Of a DNA stretch of 64,000 nt, positions 45,003 through 56,720 are shown one piece after another. Made by a program: the position numbers and the translations under genes. The notes beneath the pieces were generated by a model, which was given only the letters and a program-made list of their open reading frames with translations, was not told where the DNA came from and searched no databases. Source of the stretch: Arachis hypogaea (lineage: Eukaryota; Streptophyta; Magnoliopsida; Fabales; Fabaceae); the NCBI RefSeq assembly GCF_003086295.3, contig NC_092041.1:96311827-96375826 (forward strand). The letters are read 5' to 3'. Each line of letters begins with the position of its first letter. The stretch's first letter is position 1.

Positions 45003-45020
45003 TGGCGCCGTTGCCGGGGA
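45003..45020 (+). promoter_or_regulatory. Primer-binding site of F
   Basis: TGGCGCCGTTGCCGGGGA, exact tRNA-Asp complement, six bases after the LTR end. Confidence 0.9.
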
Positions 45021-45281
45021 TTGATTTGTATCAACAATGATTAAATTGGAGGATAATTAGATTGAGCATTTTTCATTCTGCTGATTTAAAATTCTGTTTG
45101 AGCAATTTACCTTCAGTTTAAGTTGTTTTTCTCCTATCCCTTTAACCCATTTATTTCAGTTGTTTACTATCTTTTTCACTCACCCACTAACTGTTTGATA
45201 TATTGCATCACTTACACTAACAGCATTTTTTTACAAGAATAGTTTCTGCACGTATTTCTTTGCTTGTGCCTTGTTGATTGT

Positions 45282-46994
45282 ATGACAGGGAGAAGAAGTG
45301 GGGCTTCAACTTCCTTTGTTTCTGAACCTGAGAGGACCTTCCTTAGAGTAAGGAGGGAAGCAAGAGGAAAAAGAGTAGTAGGTGCTGAAGAAGAGGAAGA
45401 ATACTTTGAACCCAACATGGAAGAGAATTTGGAGAACAACCATGAAGTGGAGGCTCATAATTAAGGCCATGCCAACCATGCTGGGCAAGAAAGGAGGGTC
45501 TTAGGATCCTATATCAATCCTAATCCCAGAAACTGTGGAAGCAGCATTCAGAAACCCACCATACATGCCAATAATATCGAGCTAAAACCTCAGCTCATCA
45601 CCTTGGTGCAGAATAATTGTTCATTTGGTGGAGGTGCTCAAGAAGATCCTAATCAATACTTGACCACCTTCTTGAGGATTTGTGACACAATGAAGTCCAA
45701 TGGAGTCCACCCAGATGTCTATAGGCTGCTCTTGTTCCCCTTTTCACTCAGGGACAAGGCATCCAAGTGGCTTGAATCCTTTCCAAAGGAGAGCTTGAAT
45801 AATTGGGAAGAGGTAGTGAACAAGTTTTTGGCAAGGTTTTATCCCCCTCAATGGATCAATAGGCTAAGACTTGAAGTGCAGACGTTCAGACAGCAAGATG
45901 GGGAGACACTTTATGAAGCTTGGGAAAGGTTCAAAGATCTAATAAGGAGATGCCCACCAGAGATGTTTAATGTGTAGGTCCAACTTCACATCTTCTATGA
46001 AGGTCTTTCCTATGAGTCAAAGAAGGCTGTAGATCATTCATCAGGAGGTTCTTTAAACAAGAAGAAAACCATTGAAGAAGCCATAGATGTCATCGAAACA
46101 GTTGCTGAGAATGACTACTTCTATGCCTCTAAAAGAAGTAACACTAGAGGAGTAATGGAGCTGAACCGCATGGATGCATTGTTAGCTCAAAACAAGATGA
46201 TCACCAAGAAGCTAGCAGATCTTACCAAGAAGGTGGAAGAGAACCAAGTTGCAGCAGCCATCACCTCATCACCAACTCAAGAAGGAGTAAACATAGGAGA
46301 AGAAGGTGACTAGGAGCAAGCCAACTATGTGGGAAACTCACCTAGACAAGTCCATGATCCATACTCCAAAACTTACAACTCTGGATGGAGAAATCACCCC
46401 AACTTTGGATGGGAAAATCAACAAGATCAAGGCCAAGATCAAAGACGTCCAAATCCCAGCAACATAGCTCACCAACATGCCACACCTAGACCATATCAAC
46501 ACTCATATAACAACCCCTCTCAACACCTATACCAAAGCCAACCTAACCACTCTCATCCCTCCAATCTCAACTCACCATCACCTTCTGATGACAGACTCTC
46601 AAGGATTGAGAACTTACTTGAAAGCATATGCAAAGAGATCCACGACAGTAAAGCATTCCGAGAGGAAGTGCAGTCCAATATGCAGAATCAAGATGCTGCC
46701 ATCAAGAAACTTGAGACACAAATTGGGTACCTATTCAAGCAGATTCCCAGCCACAACCTCTGCAGCGATACTAACTTAAATCAATGGGAGGAGTGTCAAG
46801 CTATCACCCTCAGGAGTGGGAAGGAACTGAAGGAATCATCCCAGAAACAGCAAGAAGAGGGTTCAAATGAAAAAGAAAAAAAAGCAAGATGGAGCTCAAG
46901 CTTTCATTTCAAGTTCACAAAAAGAAGAAGGAATGCTGAAGCTAGACACCCCAAGAGTCCCACACCCTCAGCAGTTGAGGAAGAAGGGGGATGA
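45282..46994 (+). pseudogene. gag: F gag, three in-frame stops
   Basis: One frame from ATG 45282 (MTGRRSGASTSFVSEPER) to 46994, interrupted only by TAA 45462-45464, TAG 45975-45977 and TAG 46311-46313. Between them lie the Athila gag core (NIELKPQLITLVQNNC, PDVYRLLLFPFSLRDKASKW, ARFYPPQWINRLRLEVQTFR) and a Ser/Asn/Gln-rich C-terminal part (SHPSNLNSPSPSDDRLSRIE). The first stop falls upstream of the core, in the part aligned with H codons near its METs at 62941. Around 46867-46884 the frame passes into that of pol within an A-rich run. As read, F cannot make full Gag, so it would depend on another element for particles. Confidence 0.8.
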
Positions 46995-49900
46995 CAACCA
47001 ATTCTTGAGATTTTTGGAAATCTTCAAGAAACTCCAAATCAACATACCCTTTGCTGAAGCAATAGAACAAATGCCACTCTACGCCAAGTTTTTAAAGGAG
47101 CTAATGACTAAGAAGATAAGCTGGAAGAATAATGAGACTGTGATACTAACCGAAGAATGTAGTGCTATCATTCAGCATAAACTGCCCCAGAAATTGAAAG
47201 ATCCTGGGGGCTTCCAGATCCCTTGTATTATAGGGGAAATCACAGTAGAGAAGGCTCTATGTGACTTAGGAGCCAGCATCAACTTGATGTCAGTAGCTAT
47301 GATGAGGAAGATGAAGATCGAGGAGGCTAAACCAACAAAAATGGCCTTACAACTGGCAGACCGGTCGTTCAAGTTCCCTCATGGCATAGTAGAAGATTTG
47401 CTGGTGAAAGTGGGAGATTTCATATTCCCGGCAGATTTTGTAGTGCTGGACATGCAAGAGGAAGCCAAAGCCTCCATCATCCTGGGAAGGCCATTCTTAG
47501 CCACTGCTGGAGCTGTCATTGATGTCCAAAAGGGTGATCTCACCCTAAGATTACACAATGAAAAGATGACAATCAATGTGTTCAAGGCCATGAGTTACCC
47601 ACCAGAACAATTGGGGGAATGTATGAGGTTGGATTCACTTGAAGAGGAAGTGCAGGAGAGTTTTGAAGAGGAAGAACCTGAAGAGTTAACAGAGGAGGAG
47701 TCAACATCTAGTGAAGAGGTTGCAACAACAGAGACTCGCATACAAGGTGCACAAAAGGAAGAGAATGAAAAGATAGAGGTGCTCAAACTTGAACTCAAAG
47801 CATTGCCACCCACCCTCAAATATGCATACTTAGGAAAGAATGAAAGTTACCCAGTAATCATAAACTCATCCCTCAGCCAAGATCAAGAGGATGAACTACT
47901 CCAAGTATTGCGAAAGCATAAGGATGCCATTGGATGGACCCTCGCTGACCTGAAGAGAATCAGTTCAGCCATATGCATGTATAAAATACTGTTGGAAGAT
48001 AATGCCAAACCATCCATTCAATCCCAAAGGAGGCTTAACCCAATCATGAAGGAAGTGGTACAGAAAGAAGTTATGAAATTATGGCAGGGAGGAGTAATCT
48101 ACCCGATCTCAGACAGCCCCTGGGTCAGCCCCGTGCATGTCGTGCCCAAAAAAGGAGGAATCACTGTAGTCCCCAATGAGAAGAACGAACTAATTCCTAC
48201 AAGGACCGTCACAGGATGGCGGATGTGCATAGACTACCAGAAACTTAATGAGGCTACACGAAAGGATCATTTCCCCCTCCCATTCATGGATCAGATGTTG
48301 GAAAGACTCCCAAGACACGCATATTATTGTTTTCACGATGGCTATTCAGGATATAACCAAATAGTGGTTGATCCCAGAGACCAAGAGAAAACCTTATTTA
48401 CTTGCCCATATGGAGTGTTTGCCTACAGGTGCATGCCATTTGGGCTATGTAATGCACCTGCGACTTTCCAACGTTGCATGCTTTCTATCTTCTCAGACAT
48501 GATAGAGAAATTCATTGAAGTTTTTATGGATGATTTCTCGGTATTCGGAGATTCTTTTACTAGCTGCCTAAATCACCTAGCCTTGGTATTGAAAAGGTGC
48601 CAAGAGACCAATCTCGTCTTGAACTGGGAGAAATGCCACTTTATGGTGACAGGAGGAATAGTCCTTGGCCATAAGGTTTCTAACCAAGGCATTGGGGTGG
48701 ACAGGGCTAAGGTGAAACTTATTGAAAAACTTCCTCCACCTAGTGATGTCAAGGCAATTAGAAGCTTTTTAGGACATGCTGGCTTTTATAGAAGGTTTAT
48801 TAAAGATTTTTCAAAGATAGCCAATCCCTTGAGCAATCTCCTTGTATCCGACACACCATTTATCTTCGATGAAACATGCATGCTAGCATTCGAGAATTTA
48901 AAAAAGAGATTGTCCTCTGCTCCTATCATTTCCCCACCTGATTGGAACTTACCCTTTGAATTGATGTGTGATGCATCTGATTTTGTAGTTGGAGCAGTGT
49001 TAGGGCAGAGGAAAGATAACTTAGTCCATGTGATATACTATGCTAGCAAAGTCCTCAATGATGCTCAAAGAAACTATACCACTACTGAAAAAGAGTTGCT
49101 AGCAATAGTTTTTGCATGTGACAAGTTCAGATCATACCTCATTGGTGCTAAAGTGATTGTTTTCACAGATCACACAACACTTAAATATTTGTTTGCCAAG
49201 CAAGAATCAAAACCAAGACTAATAAGATGGATCTTATTGTTGCAGGAATTCAATATTAAAATCAGAGATAAGAAAGGAGTGGAGAACAAGGTAGCAGATC
49301 ACCTATCCAGAATCCGTCATGAGGAAGGTGGAACACATGATACAAGTGTGAACGAGTTTTTCCCTGATGAGCAATTGATGACGATTCACAAAGCACCATG
49401 GTTTGCAGACATTGCCAACTTCAAAGCAACCGGGGCCCTACCTCCAGGGATCAATAAACATCAAAAAAGAAAGCTCATAAATGATGCAAAATATTTTGTC
49501 TGGGATGAGCCATATCTCTTCAAGAAGTGTTCAGATAGAATCCTTAGAAGATGTGTCTCGGAAGAAGAAAGACGAGAGGTCCTATGGAATTGCCACAGCT
49601 CATGCTTTGGAGGCCATTTTAGAGGGGACAAAACTGCAGCAAAGGTGTTACAAAGCGGATTCTTTTGGCCCACCCTTTTCAAGGATGCTAAAGAACTAGT
49701 AAAGAGCTGCAATGAATGCCAAAGATCTGGAAACTTGCCCAAAATAAATGAGATGCCACAAAATTTCATTTTGGAACTGGAACTGTTTGATGTGTGGGGA
49801 ATCGATTTCATGGGACCATTCCCAACCTCATATTCAAACAAGTACATCTTGGTAGCAGTGGATTACGTTTCCAAGTGGGTAGAGGCTATTGCCACTCCAA

Positions 49901-50676
49901 CGAATGATAACAAGATGGTCATGAACTTCCTCAGGAAGAATATCTTCAGCCGTTTTGGAGTCCCCCGAGCACTCATCAGTGATGGAGGGAGTCATTTTTG
50001 TAACAGACCACTAGAAGCTCTCCTCTTACGATATGGGGTAAAACATAAGATTGTCACACCTTATCATCCCCAAACAAGTGGGCAAACTGAGATATCCAAC
50101 AGAGAGCTAAAAAAAATTTTGGAAAAGACTGTGGGTGCGTCAAGAAAGGATTGGGCGAAGAAACTCGATGATGCTCTTTGGGCATACCGAATAGCATTCA
50201 AAACACCAATTGGAATGTCTCCATATCAACTGGTGTATGGGAAAGCTTGTCATTTACCACTGGAGCTGGAACACAAAGCTCTCTGGGCTCTCAAGGTACT
50301 CAATTTTGACAGCATTGCTGCTGGTGCAAAGAGGATCTTGCAGCTGCAAAAGATGGAGGAATTTAGATCACAAGCCTATGAAAATGCCAAGATTTATAAA
50401 GAAAAGGCAAAGAGAAGACATGACATGCATCTTGCACCCAGGAGTTTCGAAAAGGGGCAACAAGTACTCCTCTACAATTCCAAATTGAGACTGTTCCCAG
50501 GAAAACTCAAATCAAGGTGGTCCGGACCTTTTCTTGTCACAAAAGTCTCACCATATGGACACATAGAAATCATGGATGAAAGATCAGAGAGGACTTTCAC
50601 TGTGAACGGACAAAGGCTGAAGCATTATATGGGCAACATGGGGGAAAACCCCAGAGTAAAGTATCATCTCAAGTAA
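46867..50676 (+). CDS. pol: F pol polyprotein (PR-RT-RNase H-integrase), intact
   Basis: A 1269-codon Athila-lineage Pol without stops. The first 100 residues correspond to the end of Gag and the linker in related copies ([20 protein letters not shown]), so ATG 46867 is only the first Met in the open frame, not necessarily a true start. Protease: [10 protein letters not shown] with the active Asp at residue 133. Reverse transcriptase: [22 protein letters not shown], and the FMDD box at 553-556. RNase H: Asp 702 in [14 protein letters not shown] near 745, and Asp 768 in [10 protein letters not shown]. Integrase: zinc finger with His 910, His 917, Cys 948 and Cys 951; core Asp 980, Asp 1039 and Glu 1075 (exactly 35 residues between the last two). 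The C-terminus ([20 protein letters not shown]) is usual for the family. It would process the particle, copy the RNA in the cytoplasm and integrate the DNA in the nucleus. Its own gag is broken. Confidence 0.92.
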   Translation: MKKKKKQDGAQAFISSSQKEEGMLKLDTPRVPHPQQLRKKGDDNQFLRFLEIFKKLQINIPFAEAIEQMPLYAKFLKELMTKKISWKNNETVILTEECSAIIQHKLPQKLKDPGGFQIPCIIGEITVEKALCDLGASINLMSVAMMRKMKIEEAKPTKMALQLADRSFKFPHGIVEDLLVKVGDFIFPADFVVLDMQEEAKASIILGRPFLATAGAVIDVQKGDLTLRLHNEKMTINVFKAMSYPPEQLGECMRLDSLEEEVQESFEEEEPEELTEEESTSSEEVATTETRIQGAQKEENEKIEVLKLELKALPPTLKYAYLGKNESYPVIINSSLSQDQEDELLQVLRKHKDAIGWTLADLKRISSAICMYKILLEDNAKPSIQSQRRLNPIMKEVVQKEVMKLWQGGVIYPISDSPWVSPVHVVPKKGGITVVPNEKNELIPTRTVTGWRMCIDYQKLNEATRKDHFPLPFMDQMLERLPRHAYYCFHDGYSGYNQIVVDPRDQEKTLFTCPYGVFAYRCMPFGLCNAPATFQRCMLSIFSDMIEKFIEVFMDDFSVFGDSFTSCLNHLALVLKRCQETNLVLNWEKCHFMVTGGIVLGHKVSNQGIGVDRAKVKLIEKLPPPSDVKAIRSFLGHAGFYRRFIKDFSKIANPLSNLLVSDTPFIFDETCMLAFENLKKRLSSAPIISPPDWNLPFELMCDASDFVVGAVLGQRKDNLVHVIYYASKVLNDAQRNYTTTEKELLAIVFACDKFRSYLIGAKVIVFTDHTTLKYLFAKQESKPRLIRWILLLQEFNIKIRDKKGVENKVADHLSRIRHEEGGTHDTSVNEFFPDEQLMTIHKAPWFADIANFKATGALPPGINKHQKRKLINDAKYFVWDEPYLFKKCSDRILRRCVSEEERREVLWNCHSSCFGGHFRGDKTAAKVLQSGFFWPTLFKDAKELVKSCNECQRSGNLPKINEMPQNFILELELFDVWGIDFMGPFPTSYSNKYILVAVDYVSKWVEAIATPTNDNKMVMNFLRKNIFSRFGVPRALISDGGSHFCNRPLEALLLRYGVKHKIVTPYHPQTSGQTEISNRELKKILEKTVGASRKDWAKKLDDALWAYRIAFKTPIGMSPYQLVYGKACHLPLELEHKALWALKVLNFDSIAAGAKRILQLQKMEEFRSQAYENAKIYKEKAKRRHDMHLAPRSFEKGQQVLLYNSKLRLFPGKLKSRWSGPFLVTKVSPYGHIEIMDERSERTFTVNGQRLKHYMGNMGENPRVKYHLK

Positions 50677-52332
50677 TGGAGGAATCGTCGAGCTAGCGAC
50701 GCTAAAAGAGCGCTCTATTGGGAGGCAACCCAACCTGAGGTAGTCTCATTTTCATTTTCATTTCAATAAAGATCACAAGTTGTTTCCCCGGTATTGCAAG
50801 GAGCTAAGTTTGGTGTTCCACACCAAAACAATCCAAGAGTGAAAGTGTAATTCTAAGTTTGGTGTTCCACCAAAGATATTAGTTAGAATCACACTACACC
50901 CCCAAAACACATTGCTAACTCCAACCAATCGGGGGAACCAATTAGCTTTAGTTTAGTCTTTAGTTAATAATGTTTTGTTAACAACATGATATGAGGTCCT
51001 CTACATGTATGCAAACTTTTGTACTGGGCAAGGAACTAAGTTTGGTGTTCACACACCAAATTCAGTTCAGAATTTCACAAGCATACATGCAAGCTAACTA
51101 TTTCTCAAGTGTTTCGGGAACCAGCAACTTCCAATAACTTTGCAGGAACCTTATGAGGAGATGGTGCACCTTCATCCAAGGAAGTGAAGTAGCAAAGACT
51201 ATGGATGATGACAAAGAGGAGGACAACTAGAAACCATCACCAGAAGGTTGTATTGTTACTTAATTCCACGTACTGAGAATGTTAAATTTGGAAGTCCAAA
51301 TGCACCTTTGATTAATAGTTACTCATTAGTTGGAACCTTTTCAAGTCTGTTTTTAAGTTTCTCACAGCTTAGGTCTATGTTTGCTAGTTTTAATGTCACT
51401 GCATCTTTCCTTACTTAATTGTATGCTTGTCCTTTTGAATCAAATGAAAAGAGAATGAGTGTTTTATAAAGGACCAGAGTGGAGTTCATATTATGGAGTA
51501 AGTTCCTAAGTTTGTGGTGTAATCATAAGTTAGCTAAGTTGGTTCACCAACAAGGTGGGAAGACAACTATTTGTCCTGAATGTTATGCTTTGAACACACC
51601 CCATGAGACTAACTAAATAACAAGATCCTAATAAGAAAAAGGGAAAGAAAAAGGAAAGTGAAGAATAAAAGAAAAATAGCAAGAAAAGAGACTAGGCACC
51701 AAGGGGTTGAGTCTTGAGGGATGTGTCTGTGGTGTTCTTGTACCAAGGATCTGCTTGGATTACTAAGTTCTCAGGGGTGCTTTATCACTTGGTAACTTGG
51801 GTTAACTAACCCGGGATTATCAGCTGAAAGTCCACTATCAAGAGCAATCTTTGCTACAAAACATTTAGTAGCCCAAAGAGGTGCTGGACACCAAGACCTC
51901 AAGGAAAGAAAATAAACAAACCATGTGCCTGTGGTGTGTATGTATGGGGGAGAGACTTGAGGAAGTAAGTCCTTAGGGGTGTTTCAACACCTAGCACCTT
52001 GAACCAACTGGTTCAGGAGTGTTGGCTGAAAGCTTATTCTAAAGAGTTGCCCCCTTACAGAGCACTTAGCCTAAGAACACAAATAAGCCCTGAAATGACA
52101 ACAAAAGGATCAATGAATAAAAATCTCAAGGGATGCAATCAAGTGAGTATTCTAGGACATGATAAAGGTTTGAAAGCCAGTGAAGGAATGAACCTAAGTT
52201 GCTATGCATGAAACCACCATAAAACCAGGGACATGACTTCCACAAGAATGACTCATTTCTCTTGGAATTCCATTCATCATTCTCTTGTTCCAATACTTGC
52301 TTAGGGACAAGCAAGCTTTAAGTTTGGTGTTG
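50677..52332 (+). other. F 3' non-coding region with hairpin motifs
   Basis: No supported ORF. Three hairpins based on TTTGGTGT/ACACCAAA occur at 50809-50827, 50858-50874 and 51041-51060. TGTGGTGTTCTTG and TGTGGTGTGTATG units at about 51728 and 51930 echo those in D. The last bases before the 3' LTR are TTTAAGTTTGGTGTTG. Confidence 0.6.
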
Positions 52333-54686
52333 TGATGCCAGGGCATTTTGGCCAGTTTAACTGACCTTTCTTTACTGTTTTTAAGGTAGTTTCATGCATT
52401 TTCTTAAGGAATAAGCTAGTTTTGAGTAGATATTCACTTACATCTTGTTTCAAGCATACATTGTGCAATTTACATGATTTCATGAGAATTTTGCATGAAT
52501 TATATGACAAATTGGATGATGCATGTCTCATGACTTGGATTAGAACTTTGATGCACTTTGCTGCTTAATTTCAGGACAAAAGAAGCAAAGAAGAACCACG
52601 TTAGCATTCACGTTAGTTCAACTAACGTGACCTCTAACGTGGAATGGGAGCTGGCTTGCAAAGTTAGTGAGAAAGGTAATCGCCAATAACGTCCTCGAAG
52701 CCATCACAGCCCACGTTAAGAGTCACGTTAACTAAGTTAATGTGAACTCTAACGTGGAAGAAGACAACAAGGCCAACGTTAGTGACACTCTCCTTTGTCA
52801 CTAACGTTGGACCAAGCTCATAATTGGCCACGTTAGTTGCCACGTTAACTTAGTTAACGTGGACTCTAACATTGGAAAGCAAAAGAGAAGCCAACGTTAG
52901 TGACATTCACCTTTGTCACTAACGTTGGCCAAGCCTCCATGAGCCACGTTAACTCCCACGTTAACTTAGTTAACGTGGAAGCTAACGTGGAGAGAGAAAT
53001 TGATCGCCAACGTTAGTGACACTTATCTTTGTCACTAACGTTGGGTTGAACCACCAAGAGCCACATGAGCAACGTTAACTCCCACGTTAACTTAGTTAAC
53101 GTGGATAAAGGATAATGAGCCAACGTTAGTGACACTCACTTTTGTCACTAACGTTGGAGATGGCTAGCATTACTACGTTAGAAGCCACGTTAACTACCTA
53201 GTTAACGTGGACTCTAACGTGGGAAGTAGGAGCACATTGGAACGTTAATGACAAAGGTAAGTGTCACTAACGTTCTCAAAAGATTGGCATTACTACATTA
53301 GAATCCACGTTAACCTAGTTAACGTGGACTCTAACGTAAGGAGAAGGGGTGACTCATCACGTTATTGGGAAAGGTAAGTCCCAATAACGTATGCGAAGGG
53401 CCAAGAGGCAACGTTAGTGGTCACGTTAGTGCCACTAACGTTGAAGTCAACGTGATCATATTTGGGTTAGGAACATTAGTGAAAAAGGTGATTGTTACTA
53501 ACGTTCTCGAACCCACACTTTCACTTAACGTTGACACCACTAATGTCCTGAGCCAAAGTCCCTGCCTACTTCACATTTTCTCTCTGCAAGCAAAGCTAAG
53601 CCCAATAAAAAGGATAACTGCTTCAAACTCAAGATCCAGAGGCCCATACCGAAGACTTGAAAAGCCAACTAAAAGATCAGAAGAGTAGTATATATAGGAG
53701 TAACTTTGAATTAAAAAGGAGTTGGAAACTTTAGGAGCCTGGGGGGGCATAAAACAACTCTCTGTATTTTTACTTTCTCTGCAACTTCTAGTTTTACCTT
53801 CATGATGTATTCTCCATCTTTATTTTTATTTTTCAGAGCTATGAACAACTAAACCCCTTTAATTGGGTTAGGGAGCTCTGCTGCAATTTGATGGATCAAT
53901 ATTAGTTTTCATTCTTCTTCTTCTATATTTTCTCTTGATTTTTACTAGAAAGCTTTCAATCTTCATCCAATTGGGTAGTTATCTTGGAAAAGAAACTATT
54001 CATACTTGGATCTCTTCGGAACCTTGGAAAAGGAATGAAGAGATCATGCTAGAAATGCTTTCTCATGCTGGATCAAATTGGGTTTGGATGGACATGTGAC
54101 TATAATCCTACCAATACTTGATTTGGGAATGCATGTGGTATAATCAGTGCCCATACTTTATCTCTTCTCATGAGCAATTGACCAAGGAATTGGCTATTGA
54201 TCAAGATTTGAGAGATTGGATTACCAAGGAATTGGAATTCAATCACTTAAGATTGCCAAGGAGAATAATGAATGCATTGATTGAGGAAGAGATGAAAATG
54301 AATTTGATCCGGAGAATGCAACATCTCCTAAGCCCAATGAACTCCCATTTCTAATCTTACCCATTCTCTTTAATTTCTGCCATTTACTTTTAATGAGCAT
54401 TTCCCCCATTCCAATTTAAGATTCTGCAATTTACTTTATGCCATTTACATTCAGCTCTTTATTTTTAGCATTTACTTTTTCTGCTATTTACTTTCCTGCT
54501 ATTTAAATTTCTGCAAATCTCAAATCAAATTCTGATTCGTTCAACTAAAACATTCCTCTAATTAAAGTTGCTTGATCAATCAATCTCTGTGGGATTCGAC
54601 CTCACTCTATAGTGAGTTTTTACTTGACGACAATTCGGTACACTTGCCGAAGGAAATTTGTTGAGAGACAATTTTTCCGTGCATCA
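52333..54686 (+). repeat. F 3' LTR
   Basis: 2354 bp, TGATGCCAGGGC to CCGTGCATCA. Compared with the 5' LTR it lacks about 12 bp in one palindrome module near 53100 and has a 3-bp insertion (TAACTACC) near 53193. Confidence 0.95.
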
Positions 54687-54691
54687 AAACC

Positions 54692-54807
54692 CCACTATAA
54701 AAAGAGACATGAGCTTAATCGAACTCTCATTCTCATGCAAATTCACATCCTACTCTTATATTAGTTTTGGTTGCTTGAGGACAAGCAACAGTTTAAGTTT
54801 GGTGTTG
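54692..54807 (+). other. D 3' non-coding region, right part
   Basis: The remaining 116 bp of D between F and the D 3' LTR, including GGTTGCTTGAGGACAAGCAA and TTTAAGTTTGGTGTTG. The D2 fragment has the same sequence on the other strand at 22371-22420. Confidence 0.75.
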
Positions 54808-56234
54808 TGATGCATGAGCATCTTGTCTATCTTTTTCTAGTGAATTTACATCTAATTTGTTGAGTTTAATTAAGAATTAATTATATTTTAGCCACTATAG
54901 ATACTATTTTGAGTTTTGTGCAATACTGTTTATTTTAGGTAGCATTCGGCGGAATTTGATAGAGTTTTTGCAGTACAAGAATCAAAGGAGATGGCTGCGA
55001 GGATCAACGCGCACGCGTGCCTGACGCGTGCGCGTGAATTAGAGGTATCCATGGCGACGCGTGCGCGTGATTGACGCGCACGTGTGAATTGAAGATTTGC
55101 TCAGCGACGTGTCCGCATGACTCGCAGAAAAGACCATCAACGCGTACGCGTGACTGACGCGTACGCGTGACATGTGCCACATGCAGAATAATGCAGAAAA
55201 ATGCTGGGGCAATTTCTGGGCTGTTTTGACCCAGTTTCCAACCCAGAAAACACATATTAGAAGCTGCAGAATGGACAAATCAAGTGGTCCCCACACCATC
55301 AGCTGAAGACTTGTTAGTTAATTCGAATTTAAATTCAAATCTTATTTTTAGGAAAAGATATTATTTTTAATTTTAGATAATTAGATTTTAAATTTATTAG
55401 GATTAGTTATAAATAGGAATTTAGATGCCATCAGAGAACACAGTACATTTTTACCAAAACCCTTATTTTTCTTCTCTGAACCATGAGCAACTAATCCTCT
55501 ATTGTTAAGGTTAGGAGCTCTGTCTATTTGTATGGATTGCTTCGTTTGATCTTTCTAATTTAATCCATGTTTTGATTTATAGTTCAATAATTGTTTTCGT
55601 TCTTTATTTTATGAATTTGGGTGGAACGGAAGTATGACCCATGTTCTAATTGAGTTCTTGTAAAACTTGAAAAAGCTCTTTACTTGAACAACAGCTTGAA
55701 AACATATTCTCCTAAATTTCTAATTGTTTGTATTTAACGGGATACGTGACATATAATCCCCTTATTTTTAGATAATTAGGATTTTTGTGGCATATAAACT
55801 GGAATTTGAACTTCACCTTCTAATTGGAATTGATTGACCAAGGAATTGGCAGTTGATGAATTTTAGAGGAGACTAGGAAGGTCTAAGGAATTAGGGTCTA
55901 GTCACATATAGTTTGCCATGAAATTAAATCTTACATCATTAAATTAGTTAGTAATAAAAAGCAATCTGGAAAATAGATAACTCTGAAGTCTTAACTGTTT
56001 TCTCAATATTTTATTCCCAACTCATTGCTGCTTGCTTTCTGAAATTCTTAAATTACTGTTTAATGCTCTTTGAATACCAAAACATTCTTTTCTGTTGGTC
56101 TAACTAATCCTTTCAAACACTATTGTTGCTTGATCCATCAATCCTCGTGGGATCAATCCTTACCCACGTAAGGTATTACTTGGTACTACCCGGTGTACTT
56201 GCCGGTTAGTTGTAGGTTATAAAATACTACACCA
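54808..56234 (+). repeat. D 3' LTR
   Basis: 1427 bp, TGATGCATGAGCATC to ACTACACCA, followed by the GCGTG duplication. TATAAATA at 55408-55415 is the likely promoter box. CGCG-rich patch at 54995-55190. Confidence 0.9.
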
Positions 56235-56239
56235 GCGTG

Positions 56240-56720
56240 ATATGAAAAAATTTGCAGCGATGTGTTAATCCTAATGGATGGTTGATGACTGACAACTGTA
56301 GTCTCTAACTCTAATCCTTCCTTAGGAGAGGATTAGGACCTGTGGATATAGTTTGTTAGTTAGTTACTTGACTTTCCCTTATCGATTAAGGGATGACTAA
56401 GATAACAATCTTTTATGATTACACTTGGGGATTTCCGACAAGGATAGAACTTCCAATTAATCTTCTCCCAGTCAAGGCTTTTATCTGAAGTTACCATTAT
56501 TTATTTCTCTGTTTCTCAAACTCAAAAATTTCTTGGAAAACCTCTGATTAATAAAATAGCACTCTCTCTGCAACTCGTTGGGAGATGACTTGGGATTCAT
56601 ACTCCTGGTATTTTATTTCTAAATTTTGTGACAACTCCTTCAAAATTGATACGCAGAATCAACATTGGTTAAGGGCTATACTTGCAACGTTGTTTTCTCT
56701 ATAAACTCTTGATCGATGAT
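56240..56720 (+). mobile_element. LTR of C2, right part
   Basis: Homologous to the last third of the C1 LTR (20490-20940), for example GAGAGGATTAGGAC, CGACAAGGATAGAA, CTTCTCCCAGTCAAGGC and ATACTTGCAACGTTG. It stops before the LTR end because G begins at 56721. The left part is at 22933. Together they give only about 0.82 kb, so C2 is shorter than C1 in the middle. Confidence 0.75.

Larger units (their letters stand above)
42635..54686 (+). mobile_element. Element F: Athila-lineage retrotransposon with intact pol
   Basis: A complete 12,052-bp element with target duplication AAACC (42630-42634 and 54687-54691). LTRs are 42635-44996 and 52333-54686. The primer site at 45003 matches tRNA-Asp exactly. 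Gag has three in-frame stops and a frame change into pol; pol itself is one uninterrupted frame. There is no env-like ORF in the 1.65 kb after pol. The first LTR starts TT instead of TG, a likely point mutation. The LTRs differ by scattered substitutions and a few small indels, so this is a fairly recent but not brand-new insertion. Confidence 0.95.
23268..56234 (+). mobile_element. Element D: Athila-lineage retrotransposon (carries E and F)
   Basis: The element runs LTR to LTR with target duplication GCGTG at 23263-23267 and 56235-56239. The 5' LTR is split by E (23268-23324 and 33658-35014, about 1414 bp). The 3' LTR is 54808-56234 (1427 bp). The primer site at 35021 is complementary to tRNA-Asp. 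Gag and pol are present but heavily damaged, so D is not autonomous. F is inserted in the non-coding 3' region with duplication AAACC. Without E and F, D is about 10.6 kb. Confidence 0.9.

Noticed and set aside
50210..50488. Additional small frames inside the F pol region (also 49481, 49461 minus)
   Set aside because: They overlap the continuous pol frame and have no independent support.
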